From JAKFVC01 sp040386595 (GTDB taxonomy: Bacteria; Planctomycetota; Planctomycetia; Planctomycetales; Planctomycetaceae), in the NCBI GenBank assembly GCA_040386595.1, contig JAZKFE010000007.1:1-64000 (forward strand): DNA of 64,000 bases, in the 5' to 3' direction. How positions within the stretch are numbered: the first letter of the stretch is position 1; the number at the start of each line of letters is the position of its first letter. The notes under the pieces were generated by a model. It saw only the letters and a list, made by a program, of their open reading frames with translations, searched no databases and had not been told where the DNA came from. The translations under genes were made by a program, and so were the position numbers. Positions 34,327 to 41,944 of the stretch are shown piece after piece.

Positions 34327-35562
34327 TTAGAGACCCATTCTTAACCCGAGAGACATGTGAAGAAGATTTCGACGCGGTGTCGAACCGCCGCCGCCGGAAA
34401 GGCCATCGTCCGCAAGAACGTTGTCGGTGGCCGTGGAAGCTGTTGACAACTGGAGCAGGCCCACCCGCAGCCCAGACGCGATTGCAGTATCCGTCACCTG
34501 CTTTGTTTGAACCGCATTGAGGTACGATGTAATCGTTGAGCCAATCGCGCTTCCCTTAAGAACACCGTTTGCCGTGATCGTCAGGGTAGATGAACTACCG
34601 ATATTCGAGACGGAACCTGCAATGAACTTTAATACTTGCTGCTCGCTACCATTGATGCGATTGGCATAGCATGTAGCGGTTGCACTGGCGTCCTTTCGGA
34701 GAATAGTGCCAATTGAATCAGTGTTATCTGCCCCTGCTACCAGTTGCGTTTGACAAGTCAGATCCGACCCGCCGAAATCATAGTCAAGTCGAATCTGCGG
34801 CCAGCCAGAGCCAGTACTACAGATCACCTTGTTGCCAGATACTGCCCACGTGCCAGCCAGTACCGACCAAGGTTGATCTTGCCCGCTAGTTACAGCACCA
34901 GGCCCGGGCCACGTCTCGGCTTTGGTTGTCTGCGGGATTAACGGCTGCAGCTTCGGCAGCAGTGGATCGGCAGCTGGCAAATACAGCTCCGCCGACTGCG
35001 ACAGCTGATACTTAATTCCGAGGCCACCGAGACACCGCTGATAAACCGCTTCTGAATACTCACCAGCGAGCACGCCACGATACACATCACGGAGAGATTC
35101 CAACTCAGTTTCTAGGATCGGTTGAGCCAGGGCGTCTGCCATCCCTGAAAGCGAATAGGACCAAATTGACTCACCGGCTAGCACGATCTCAAGTCGGCGA
35201 TTGCGACCACAAGTTAACGACCGGGTAAAGTCCGCTCCATTAGCCTGGGAGCCAAAGGTAAGGTGATCACAGAGCACATCACACAGAGAATCACCCTGCG
35301 GAAGATAGCCAGTAATGGCGCCCCATGCCTCGCGGGCTGTGCCGTCAACCAGCAATTCACGAAGGTCCCCTTGTCCGAAGTGATGGAGCGAGTCGCTGGA
35401 ATCAAGCTGGACGTCGCTTGCAACGAATGCGTAATTAACCTGTGGGTCAGCATCCTGTAGCGGCGGGACTAAATCAATAATCCCAGCCGCCCCAGTTGGT
35501 GGAGTCCAAATACCACTTTGGTCCTGGTGGAATCTGGCAAGATGATAGTGGTGATTTGCCAC
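34327..35562 (-). CDS. Tail-fibre-like protein with lectin-type C-terminus
   Basis: 411 aa. The N-terminal half is mixed alpha/beta; the C-terminal half is beta-rich with a LamG/concanavalin-like pattern (GSGWPQIRLDYDFGGSDLTC, SIGTILRKDASATATCYANR). This suggests glycan binding at the host surface. It is unusual that it lies upstream of the terminase, away from the main tail operon. Confidence 0.6.
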   Translation of the reverse strand: MANHHYHLARFHQDQSGIWTPPTGAAGIIDLVPPLQDADPQVNYAFVASDVQLDSSDSLHHFGQGDLRELLVDGTAREAWGAITGYLPQGDSLCDVLCDHLTFGSQANGADFTRSLTCGRNRRLEIVLAGESIWSYSLSGMADALAQPILETELESLRDVYRGVLAGEYSEAVYQRCLGGLGIKYQLSQSAELYLPAADPLLPKLQPLIPQTTKAETWPGPGAVTSGQDQPWSVLAGTWAVSGNKVICSTGSGWPQIRLDYDFGGSDLTCQTQLVAGADNTDSIGTILRKDASATATCYANRINGSEQQVLKFIAGSVSNIGSSSTLTITANGVLKGSAIGSTITSYLNAVQTKQVTDTAIASGLRVGLLQLSTASTATDNVLADDGLSGGGGSTPRRNLLHMSLGLRMGL

Positions 35563-35574
35563 AGTAGCCCTTTG

Positions 35575-35928
35575 CTAAGATCGCGTAATACCGAACAAGC
35601 AAACCGAGATTGTTAACACTGCCAACGCAATAACCGTTGCCTCGGATTTATGGGACTGGAGCCACGCCCTGCCAAGTCGCCACAGATCCCGCAGTGACGC
35701 CCGCGGATACGCCCGGAACCGGAATGGGCGGCCGCTTAAATCCACAAACGACATCCACCCAGAATCTCGCGTCCAGTCAATCGCAACATGTCGCCAGCCC
35801 TTTTCCATTTGCCCGATTTCGATGTGCACCATCCGCCAACCAAAGGCGATTTTGCCTATCGAAGTAACAACAGGAATCGGAATCTTCCGGGTGTTGTACT
35901 CCCATCTACATTTATCGCGATCAACCAT
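35575..35928 (-). CDS. Hypothetical protein with C-terminal membrane segment
   Basis: 117 aa; basic N-terminal part, one C-terminal membrane helix (EATVIALAVLTISVCLFGIT). Follows the next membrane protein gene with an 8-bp overlap. Tail-anchored topology is likely. Part of the cluster of small envelope-associated proteins. Confidence 0.6.
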   Translation of the reverse strand: MVDRDKCRWEYNTRKIPIPVVTSIGKIAFGWRMVHIEIGQMEKGWRHVAIDWTRDSGWMSFVDLSGRPFRFRAYPRASLRDLWRLGRAWLQSHKSEATVIALAVLTISVCLFGITRS

Positions 35929-36250
35929 TAGGAAACGTCCTCGACCACCAACGTTCGAAGAAATAGCAAGCGATAGAAACGAAGATTGTGGTGAGGATTC
36001 CCACGCCCGCTACGCTTGTGTGATCAGCCCTCGCACACGGCGTTTGGGCCTTTTTGTCCTCTTCCAGCTGCCGTTTGAACTCGGCAAGTGCTGATGCCTT
36101 GTCGGGATAGTCCTTGCCGTGATACCGCACAAATGCCATCGCTGAACGGGCAATGCTCGTCCTCGCCTTGTGTGGCACCCTCTCGCGATCCGGTACATCG
36201 CGATCATCAGCCATTGCCAAGCAGATTCCGTATTCGTCTTCACGTGGCAT
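35921..36250 (-). CDS. Hypothetical protein with C-terminal membrane segment
   Basis: 109 aa; helical charged region (DKASALAEFKRQLEEDKKAQ) then a membrane helix (SVAGVGILTTIFVSIACYFF). GGAGGAG precedes the ATG. Tail-anchored, cytosolic coiled-coil-like domain. Same cluster as above. Confidence 0.65.
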   Translation of the reverse strand: MPREDEYGICLAMADDRDVPDRERVPHKARTSIARSAMAFVRYHGKDYPDKASALAEFKRQLEEDKKAQTPCARADHTSVAGVGILTTIFVSIACYFFERWWSRTFPNG

Positions 36251-36264
36251 CGCTCCTCCATTAA

Positions 36265-36336
36265 TCAGTCATCACCAAATACGACTGCAACCAGAACACC
36301 CAGCAACAGCAGGGCACAGAACTCAACAGGAGCCAC
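36265..36336 (-). CDS. Possible 23-aa single-pass membrane peptide
   Basis: GTG start with AGGG 8 nt upstream, directly after the preceding stop. Encoded peptide is one hydrophobic helix (APVEFCALLLLGVLVAVVFG). It sits in a tightly packed operon, and the next gene's ribosome site follows its stop. Too short for any homology argument. Confidence 0.4.
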   Translation of the reverse strand: MAPVEFCALLLLGVLVAVVFGDD

Positions 36337-36345
36337 AATGAATCC

Positions 36346-37095
36346 CTAATACCGGATAGTTTGGTCGGGAAATCCATCAATCTGCAGTACTGCCGTCCGT
36401 GCCGTCGTGTTAACCTTCACGCCTCGCAAATAACCATCCCAGTGAATCGGGCTAGTGCGAATGCGAGGGTAAGGCTTAGAGAACGTGTATTGGCCATCTG
36501 CCCCGGCCGTTAACACGCTCCCTTGCGACAACGTGGCTGTGATGAACGATCCGTAAGGAATGTCTACGGTTTCGAGAATTGTCACAGCCTTGGTTGCCGG
36601 ATTAACCGAGACCCGAGGGAGCTTAATCTCAGTTCCTGCACCAGCTGCAAATGCCCTGGCAACGTGAGTCCCCGAAGCCTTACCGGTATTCCACAGTCGC
36701 TGCAGGTCGGCCTCTGTGTAGGCTCCGACATGGCGATCAACTTCCCTCAAGTCGTCGCTAACAATGACCGTGGGATAGCTGGTCGTTTGCCACTGCTCGG
36801 CAAGCTGTGGATACTGCTCAATGTCGATGTAGACGCATTCGCTTTTCGGCGTTGGGCGATCTACGGACAGCCCGGCACTCCTCACCCAGGCATCGAGATT
36901 CGGCCTACTCCCGCGACATGGGTTGCATGACTCATAGCCAAACACATAGATTCGCCGGACTGCTCGCGGTGCCGTTGCGGGCTCAGGCTGAACTGCCGGA
37001 GTCACTTGCGGTGCGACCTGCGGCGACGGTACCCGGTCATACTGAATCTGCGAATCGCCGAGCAGCGCAAACATTAACACGAAGAGCTTGAGCAT
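36346..37095 (-). CDS. Secreted thioredoxin-like protein
   Basis: 249 aa with a signal peptide (MLKLFVLMFALLGDSQIQ). A thioredoxin-like domain carries C57-N-P-C60 (FGYESCNPC) and a cis-Pro at P108 (TTSYPTVIV). The C-terminal ~100 aa are beta-rich, of unknown type. A redox-active CxxC plus cis-Pro suggests thiol-disulfide exchange outside the cytoplasm. It lies next to the papain-like protease; I infer a role in opening disulfide-linked envelope proteins. Confidence 0.75.
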   Translation of the reverse strand: MLKLFVLMFALLGDSQIQYDRVPSPQVAPQVTPAVQPEPATAPRAVRRIYVFGYESCNPCRGSRPNLDAWVRSAGLSVDRPTPKSECVYIDIEQYPQLAEQWQTTSYPTVIVSDDLREVDRHVGAYTEADLQRLWNTGKASGTHVARAFAAGAGTEIKLPRVSVNPATKAVTILETVDIPYGSFITATLSQGSVLTAGADGQYTFSKPYPRIRTSPIHWDGYLRGVKVNTTARTAVLQIDGFPDQTIRY

Positions 37096-37105
37096 TTAAT
37101 CAACC

Positions 37106-37906
37106 TTAATAAGTGGATGCAGTTGCTTGAACAGGGGAGTAAGCGGCGTTCGGAGTGCCACGGCCTTCAGCCAGAACTCCATAGCCGTCATCGCCATAGG
37201 TGGCACCCCAAGAGTTGCGGAACTCGAAGCCGAACACGCCTGGAGAAATCTCAACGAGATCGATTAGCGTGACAGCATGCTCCCACCAGTCATAAGCCAC
37301 GCACACAGGGTTGCCGAGGAGTAACTGAGTTGCACAGCGGTCAAACATTTGAGAGTCCTTGCTCCCCATGTCGATCCACTGCGTGAGTCGGTGCAACTTG
37401 GCATTCTCTTCCGCCCCAGGCTTCCATCCACGACGTGAAATCTGATTTGGCGGAACGAAATCGATGGTCGCTACGCCGAAGTCGGCAACTTGTCGCAAGT
37501 CGTCCTCAATATAGGCCCCCTCATCTCGATAGCCGGTGATCGGCCCTGAGATGCTACCAGGGCTAAGAATGACTGTTGCCTCACCTTGACGAGCACGCGA
37601 TGCCATCACCCCGAGGGCGCATGACTGAGCGTGACACGTTGACGTTTGCTGCTGATCGAATGCCGGAATTCGCTTCTCTTTCAGCAATGTGCGAGTGTCA
37701 GCCCCAGCCGCTTTAATGTCCTTAATCCGGCTGGAGTATTCGTTGCGGGGAATGAGATCAAACTCAGGCTTAACCGCATACTTCAGGCTACCCACAGGAG
37801 CACGACGAGGCTTGCACGCCATCACGCGACGCTGTCCGCCACCGTCGATTACAACGCCGTTCTCACCTGCATGATCCCGCCAATTAGATTCATCAATAAT
37901 CAGCAT
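37106..37906 (-). CDS. Papain-like (C1A) cysteine peptidase
   Basis: 266 aa. The catalytic residues are in the family order: Q85 (oxyanion, QQQTSTC with C91), H210 (EHAVTLIDL) and N231 (RNSWGATYGDDGYG). No signal peptide, so it would be cytoplasmic until released by membrane permeabilisation. C1A peptidases are rare in bacteriophages. Position between a lipoprotein-like gene and a thioredoxin-like gene, in a cluster of small membrane proteins and with no peptidoglycan hydrolase recognisable in the prophage, suggests a protein-degrading endolysin. This is inference. Confidence 0.85.
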   Translation of the reverse strand: MLIIDESNWRDHAGENGVVIDGGGQRRVMACKPRRAPVGSLKYAVKPEFDLIPRNEYSSRIKDIKAAGADTRTLLKEKRIPAFDQQQTSTCHAQSCALGVMASRARQGEATVILSPGSISGPITGYRDEGAYIEDDLRQVADFGVATIDFVPPNQISRRGWKPGAEENAKLHRLTQWIDMGSKDSQMFDRCATQLLLGNPVCVAYDWWEHAVTLIDLVEISPGVFGFEFRNSWGATYGDDGYGVLAEGRGTPNAAYSPVQATASTY

Positions 37907-38373
37907 TATTCACCGCCGTATTTCTTTAGGACGGCCATCAAATCGGCGTCAGTTGCAGGGAAAGGGCCGCTGTAGCCAGTGGTGCCGTTATTTACAACGA
38001 GCCACGGAACGCCGCTTGACTTTCCATTCAATACGGCATCGTTAAAGGCGTCACGAATGCCTTGCGACTGCATCCGTAAATCAGCGTCCCAGGTATAAGT
38101 CCGAAACTCTGGGGTCCTGCCGTCCGGGCCTAGCTGGCAATGCGACTGACAGTAGTTCCGCAGGTTGCTGGAATTAAGCGCGGCCAATTGTGCAGACGGA
38201 AGCCTGTTCGCCGTTGCATTGTCCTTGACTATCACAACCCGAATCGGAGCAGTGACAATCGGAGCCACAATCGGCACTACGGGAATCGGTGGCCCCTGAT
38301 GCGGTCGCACGCAGCCGGAACTAGCGATAACGGACGCCAGCAGCGCCAGAATAATCGGAAGCCATTTCTTCAT
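37906..38373 (-). CDS. Exported protein with thioredoxin-like C-terminus, possible lipoprotein
   Basis: 155 aa. Signal peptide with a Cys after ASSG (MKKWLPIILALLASVIASSG, then C); the lipobox is imperfect. A beta-strand region, a CQSHC motif and a GVPWLVVNN cis-Pro-like segment suggest a thioredoxin fold without a classical CxxC. One-base overlap with the protease gene. Could act with the second thioredoxin-like protein in the same cluster. Confidence 0.6.
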   Translation of the reverse strand: MKKWLPIILALLASVIASSGCVRPHQGPPIPVVPIVAPIVTAPIRVVIVKDNATANRLPSAQLAALNSSNLRNYCQSHCQLGPDGRTPEFRTYTWDADLRMQSQGIRDAFNDAVLNGKSSGVPWLVVNNGTTGYSGPFPATDADLMAVLKKYGGE

Positions 38374-38744
38374 TGCTGCACCTCCGGCATCAGTGCTTTT
38401 GCTGATTCTAGTTCAGCCTCGTTTGCCGCAATTGCCTTGGCGGCAGCAGCGTCTGATGCGTCAGCGGATTTGCGAGCTGCGGCAGCCTGCTCTCGCAGTT
38501 GACGCACTTGAGACAGAGTCCCTTGACTCGACGTCGCCATCAGCCGAGGGGCAGCACCAGACGCCAGCACGGCGGTCACGAATGCAACAACAGCAGTGGC
38601 GAACCACGCAGCAACAGTCAGCCAATTGGCCGTTTCGTAGTTGTCGTAATAAACCATCTGCCCATAACTAACACCGCCGCCAACGGCAAACAAAGCCGCG
38701 GCGGCAGTCAACAACATTCCAATGTGAGTTCGAATCCACATCAT
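38370..38744 (-). CDS. Membrane protein with two helices and coiled coil (i-spanin-like or holin-like)
   Basis: 124 aa. Two membrane segments (LLTAAAALFAVGGGVSYGQM, WFATAVVAFVTAVLASGA) then an Ala-rich coiled coil (LREQAAAARKSADASDAAAA). Overlaps the lipoprotein-like gene by ATGA. The layout is compatible with a holin or inner-membrane spanin. Function inferred from topology and position only. Confidence 0.6.
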   Translation of the reverse strand: MMWIRTHIGMLLTAAAALFAVGGGVSYGQMVYYDNYETANWLTVAAWFATAVVAFVTAVLASGAAPRLMATSSQGTLSQVRQLREQAAAARKSADASDAAAAKAIAANEAELESAKALMPEVQQ

Positions 38745-38761
38745 TGCGATTGGCTCCGGTT

Positions 38762-38953
38762 CTAGGCAGGAAGAAGGAACTTGCGGCCAATGTTGACAAC
38801 GTTGGAAATCAACACTGCGGTAATCAGTCCTTGCAGGGTGGTCTGGTCAATCGATGGGCCAATGGTCGCAAGATACGACACAGCGGCACCGCCAACCGAC
38901 AGCCACAGGCCAGTTCCGATTTTCTTCCACTTCTCAATAGCCTCACTGCTCAT
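38762..38953 (-). CDS. Small two-helix membrane protein, holin candidate
   Basis: 63 aa with two hydrophobic segments (LWLSVGGAAVSYLATIG, LQGLITAVLISNVVNIG) and charged ends (KWKKIG, GRKFLLPA). Size and topology fit a class II holin. Located directly upstream of the putative spanin-like gene in the same direction. Confidence 0.6.
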   Translation of the reverse strand: MSSEAIEKWKKIGTGLWLSVGGAAVSYLATIGPSIDQTTLQGLITAVLISNVVNIGRKFLLPA

Positions 38954-38992
38954 AAATAACCCCTAAATTGCGGACTATAAAAACCGGCGTAC

Positions 38993-39331
38993 CTACGCGG
39001 TTACCGATGTGACTTGTTGACGCTGAAAGCTGTTAACAACCTGCTCCATTTCCCGCTGGCAGGCTTCACGCTGAGCGAGCATGTCGGCAGCGTGAGACTC
39101 TCGCTCTCGCTTCATTTCGACGGCATGGGCTTCGCGCTCCAGTCGCATCTCATCGCGAAAGTCCTTAACGATTCCCTGAACCTCAACGCGATGTTCGGAA
39201 ACGATTCTTGGGATCAGCACGGATGTTGCGTGATAGCCAAACCAAACGGCAAAACCCAAGGCCCCGATGCCAGTGAGTCGCTCTGACGTTGCGACGTCAG
39301 TGATGGAAGATTGGCCAATCAGAAAGAGCAT
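38993..39331 (-). CDS. Membrane-anchored coiled-coil protein
   Basis: 112 aa; one membrane segment (GIGALGFAVWFGYHATSVLI) and a long C-terminal coiled coil rich in Arg/Glu/His (REAHAVEMKRERESHAADM). First gene after the RNA hub in the envelope cluster. Type II single-pass topology is likely. No function assigned. Confidence 0.6.
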   Translation of the reverse strand: MLFLIGQSSITDVATSERLTGIGALGFAVWFGYHATSVLIPRIVSEHRVEVQGIVKDFRDEMRLEREAHAVEMKRERESHAADMLAQREACQREMEQVVNSFQRQQVTSVTA

Positions 39332-39363
39332 GTTGACCCCATTTTTTAGAGCTGAATTGCAAT

Positions 39364-39391
39364 GAGCCCCGGTTGCCGATCCCCGGGGCTC
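39364..39391 (-). ncRNA. Leader hairpin 1 (late operon)
   Basis: Perfect 9-bp stem GAGCCCCGG/CCGGGGCTC (39364-39372 and 39383-39391). No T-tract on the minus strand, so not a typical terminator. Lies in the leader of the envelope gene cluster. Confidence 0.55.
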
Positions 39392-39398
39392 TTGTCTT

Positions 39399-39448
39399 CC
39401 CGACTGGGTAGAGGTTGCAAATTGTGCAGAGCCTCCACCCCAGTCGGG
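39399..39448 (-). ncRNA. Leader hairpin 2 (late operon)
   Basis: Perfect 10-bp outer stem CCCGACTGGG/CCCAGTCGGG with an inner GAGG/CCTC pairing. No T-tract follows. With hairpin 1 it could protect or regulate the late transcript leader. Confidence 0.5.
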
Positions 39449-39546
39449 TTTGCCGTGTTACACCTCACTGGTAGCTAAATCGGGCGCCAGTCTCGTGTCA
39501 CTCAGGGCTTTAAATATCTCACATCGCGCATCAAAGGTTTGTGAAA

Positions 39547-39628
39547 AGATCCAGTGGAGGGATGCCAATTCCTCACTACCGCAACCTCGGTCGCCGGTCG
39601 GCTACGTCGCTAGCACTACACTGGATCT
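39547..39628 (-). ncRNA. Structured RNA candidate with 10-bp terminal stem
   Basis: Ends AGATCCAGTG (39547-39556) and CACTGGATCT (39619-39628) pair perfectly over 10 bp, enclosing about 62 nt with an internal GCTA...TAGC stem and a GAGG...CCTC stem-loop. Followed on the minus strand by TTTT. Looks like a compact folded RNA; the internal arms do not fit a normal tRNA. Confidence 0.45.
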
Positions 39629-39631
39629 GAG

Positions 39632-39700
39632 TTGCAGATATTGGAGTTGAACCAATTGCATCAGGCTTATGAGGCCCGACTGGATACCGATCCATCTGCA
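39632..39700 (-). tRNA. tRNA-like element, anticodon CAT (Met or Ile2), reduced D arm
   Basis: On the minus strand: 7-bp acceptor TGCAGAT/ATCTGCA, an anticodon stem CGGGC/GCCTG with loop CTCATAA (anticodon CAT at 39669-39671), and a perfect T arm ATTGG-TTCAACT-CCAAT. The D arm is very short (GGAT-CGGT-ATCC) and the linker bases 8-9 are absent or unusual. CCA is not encoded. Total 69 nt. Could be a functional minimal tRNA or a decayed one. Confidence 0.55.
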
Positions 39701-39745
39701 AGGTTTGAGATCACGACTGTTTGTGTGACCTGTGTTAGATGTGAT

Positions 39746-40006
39746 TCAAACAAGTTTTGCGGGGAGTGCAATATTCACTGGCACTAGATATTCAGTATCC
39801 TGAAGATACTCATTATCCCGCTTTGAAAGCAGCACTTTAATACCTTCCATAATTGCCATTTCGGCTACTTCGCTGATGGTCAATCGGTCAGAAACTGCAG
39901 CGTTCGGGTTGTGTTCACATCGCCTGCCATCCAGGATTCTTTGCGTATTCCACAAGCTGGCATGCGTTCGGCCATCAACTTTGATGTTCTTCACGACTGC
40001 GTTCAT
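39746..40006 (-). CDS. Small hypothetical phage protein
   Basis: 86 aa from the ATG at 40006, which overlaps the upstream stop (ATGA). Beta/alpha protein with KNIKVDGRTHASLWNTQRIL at the start and a helical ISEVAEMAIMEGIKVLL middle. Possibly DNA-binding. First of a chain of overlapping small early genes. Confidence 0.65.
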   Translation of the reverse strand: MNAVVKNIKVDGRTHASLWNTQRILDGRRCEHNPNAAVSDRLTISEVAEMAIMEGIKVLLSKRDNEYLQDTEYLVPVNIALPAKLV

Positions 40007-40434
40007 AGATACCACTCCCGGCGGCGTTCCAACCGCTTCTTAATTGCCTCTTCGTCACGCGGACCAACGATTCCGTTTGTCACCAATTCACTGAGACAAT
40101 CTCGGAGCCTCAGGATTAACAATTGCCCGTTGACAACCGGATGCGGAATCTTGGGACGATCAGCCCGGGCCTGCTTTATTCCTCGCGGTGCAACATTCCA
40201 TTGACGCACCTGGCCCTTGGTCAGGACCATGCCGTACCTAACGCAGTTCTGCGGCGAACCGTACCCGCGAATCACAATGCCGTTGTGTTCTCCCGCGGTC
40301 GCATGCCACCGCATTTCCCCATGTCGAGCAACTCTAACAGTGACGTTGTCGAATCCTGCACCAACAAGCATTGCTTCGAGTGCGATGCGAGGCTGAATGA
40401 CAGCGTCTCCGGGTGGAATTAATGTTTCGCTCAC
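40003..40434 (-). CDS. Hypothetical early phage protein
   Basis: 143 aa. Contains VRYGMVLTKGQVRQWNVAPR and a basic C-terminal helix (EAIKKRLERRREWY). No known family. Overlaps both neighbours by ATGA junctions, so it belongs to one translationally coupled operon. Confidence 0.65.
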   Translation of the reverse strand: MSETLIPPGDAVIQPRIALEAMLVGAGFDNVTVRVARHGEMRWHATAGEHNGIVIRGYGSPQNCVRYGMVLTKGQVRQWNVAPRGIKQARADRPKIPHPVVNGQLLILRLRDCLSELVTNGIVGPRDEEAIKKRLERRREWYL

Positions 40435-40769
40435 GACGCCCCTTTCAGATATTTGAACTCGATTCGATTCACGAGCTTCCAGGGATCAACCTTCATACTC
40501 TTGCAAAACATCGCTACAAATTCGGCCGAGGTCATATTCGGGAACCCTTCCCGCGAAACATCATGCTCAGAGATTGAATCAAGTCGCTCGGGCCAAGTAT
40601 TCACAACCTCAACAACCTTCAACTTCACAAGCGACCGCCCTGGCTTGAGCCCCATGCACTTTTCGCAAAGCTGAATCCGATCCCCAACATTAAGAAACCA
40701 CCACCCAATGCGTCGCGTCACGTCTTTGGATTCATTGAGCACTTGTGGAATAGTTAGAGCAACTGACAT
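40431..40769 (-). CDS. ASCH-domain protein
   Basis: 112 aa. Pattern of the ASCH/PUA-like fold: SVALTIPQVLNESKDVTRRI near the start, WFLNVGDRIQLCEKCMGLKP, then KLKVVEVVNTW and a C-terminal NRIEFKYL strand. ASCH proteins bind RNA or act in nucleotide/RNA metabolism and are common in phage early regions. Start is at the second in-frame ATG. Confidence 0.78.
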   Translation of the reverse strand: MSVALTIPQVLNESKDVTRRIGWWFLNVGDRIQLCEKCMGLKPGRSLVKLKVVEVVNTWPERLDSISEHDVSREGFPNMTSAEFVAMFCKSMKVDPWKLVNRIEFKYLKGAS

Positions 40770-40781
40770 GTTTCTCATTGG

Positions 40782-41168
40782 TCAGGCTTTCGTAAAAACT
40801 TCAATTAAGATTCCCGGTGTTTTTCGCTTGGTAACAGTCTGAGAAATCTGCCTCCATCTCACCTCGCGTATCCACTTCGGGTTGTCATCCACGAACCAGC
40901 CGCAAACAACCAGGGCGTCTTCGAGTTCCTTGTAATTTCCGCGGCCGACGCTTGATTCATCCCACAGTTTTTGGTTCTCTCCCAGAAGTCGCGTTACCCG
41001 CACATGAACCGGAAAAGCAAACGGTGTTCGGGTTAGCCGGAGCCGCTTGAGATCGGCCTCAAATTGATTGCGGATCTTGGCAGGATTGAACCACCGTTTA
41101 TTCCTCCCGTCATTGCCGTTTGTCAGCTCGAAAGGCAGCTCCTGACTAAAGATCAAACTGTAAGGCAT
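40782..41168 (-). CDS. RusA-like Holliday-junction resolvase
   Basis: 128 aa from MPYSLIFSQ. Family pattern: LPFELTNGNDGRNKRW near the N-terminus and KELEDALVVCGWFVDDN with its acidic residues near the middle, followed by IREVRWRQ. RusA-type enzymes resolve branched DNA during phage replication and packaging. Adjacent to DNA-metabolism genes. Confidence 0.75.
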   Translation of the reverse strand: MPYSLIFSQELPFELTNGNDGRNKRWFNPAKIRNQFEADLKRLRLTRTPFAFPVHVRVTRLLGENQKLWDESSVGRGNYKELEDALVVCGWFVDDNPKWIREVRWRQISQTVTKRKTPGILIEVFTKA

Positions 41169-41556
41169 ACTTTTCCTCCTTCTTGATGGCTGCAATTTGT
41201 TCGACATTCATCAGCGCAGATAACCACGACTCCCATCGATGTAGTTGTTCTTCGATTCCAATTAATTTCAACTGCCTTGCCCTAAGAAGAGACAGGCGGG
41301 CAGATTCTCTCGCAGCATAGGACTCGGCGGCCGATTGAATTAATCGCGAGCCGTCTATCCAGTCTTTTGACTCCGATGTGTCATGGGGCGTGTCATACTG
41401 CGACACCACAATTCGCTGCTCTTCGAGAGCCCGTCGTCGCATTCGGACATTCTCGCGACAATGTTCAACAAGACCTTGTAAGTCATTAGCCCCAAGCAGA
41501 GTTCCGCACTGACAGCAATACCGCCCAGGTCGCTCCTCGCCACAGCAATTATTCAT
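41146..41556 (-). CDS. Zinc-finger coiled-coil protein
   Basis: 136 aa from the ATG at 41556. N-terminal Cys cluster (NNCCGEERPGRYCCQCG) then a long helical, coiled-coil-like region (AARESARLSLLRARQLKLIG). Overlaps the RusA-like gene by 23 bp. No known family; probably nucleic-acid-binding. Confidence 0.6.
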   Translation of the reverse strand: MNNCCGEERPGRYCCQCGTLLGANDLQGLVEHCRENVRMRRRALEEQRIVVSQYDTPHDTSESKDWIDGSRLIQSAAESYAARESARLSLLRARQLKLIGIEEQLHRWESWLSALMNVEQIAAIKKEEKYALQFDL

Positions 41557-41570
41557 GATGCGCCCCAACC

Positions 41571-41897
41571 TCACCCAGCCTCGCTGTTTTCCAAGACGTC
41601 CTGCGCAGACACAATTCGAAATTCAGTAACCAACTGATGGCACCGAGGAATTAATGCTCCCGGCGGCAGCCGGTCGAAGTCGGCATGTGCAATGATCACG
41701 TCAATCGTTCCGCGATCCCAAGAAGTACTGACAGACACGGCGATACAATCCGCTGGAATCTCCGACATGACCGGAAGGGCCAAGGCACATTTGGGATTGT
41801 TCGCCCAATTCAATACACCTATCAATAACTCTGGTTTAATGCTCGCGATGCGAAAACGTCTGTCTTCAAGCAGCATTTTTGTTGTTATGTTGTCCAT
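41571..41897 (-). CDS. Hypothetical phage protein
   Basis: 108 aa from the ATG at 41897 (MDNITTKMLLEDRRFRIAS), preceded by a good ribosome site. Mixed alpha/beta with CIAVSVSTSWDRGTIDVIIA. Function not recognised. Part of the early operon. Confidence 0.6.
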   Translation of the reverse strand: MDNITTKMLLEDRRFRIASIKPELLIGVLNWANNPKCALALPVMSEIPADCIAVSVSTSWDRGTIDVIIAHADFDRLPPGALIPRCHQLVTEFRIVSAQDVLENSEAG

Positions 41898-41944
41898 GCG
41901 TTTTCCCCAAAAAAGATTCTGCGTGATAACTGTCACCGGGCTAC

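Larger units (their letters stand above)
39332..39745. other. Non-coding hub between early and late genes
   Basis: About 414 bp without a protein gene. It contains two strong hairpins near the late-gene start, an ~82-nt structured RNA with a 10-bp terminal stem, and a tRNA-like element. This is the only large gap in the compact central part of the prophage. Confidence 0.75.

Noticed and set aside
39632..39700. Calling the CAT tRNA-like element a normal tRNA-Met
   Set aside because: D arm and positions 8-9 deviate too much; reported as tRNA-like only.
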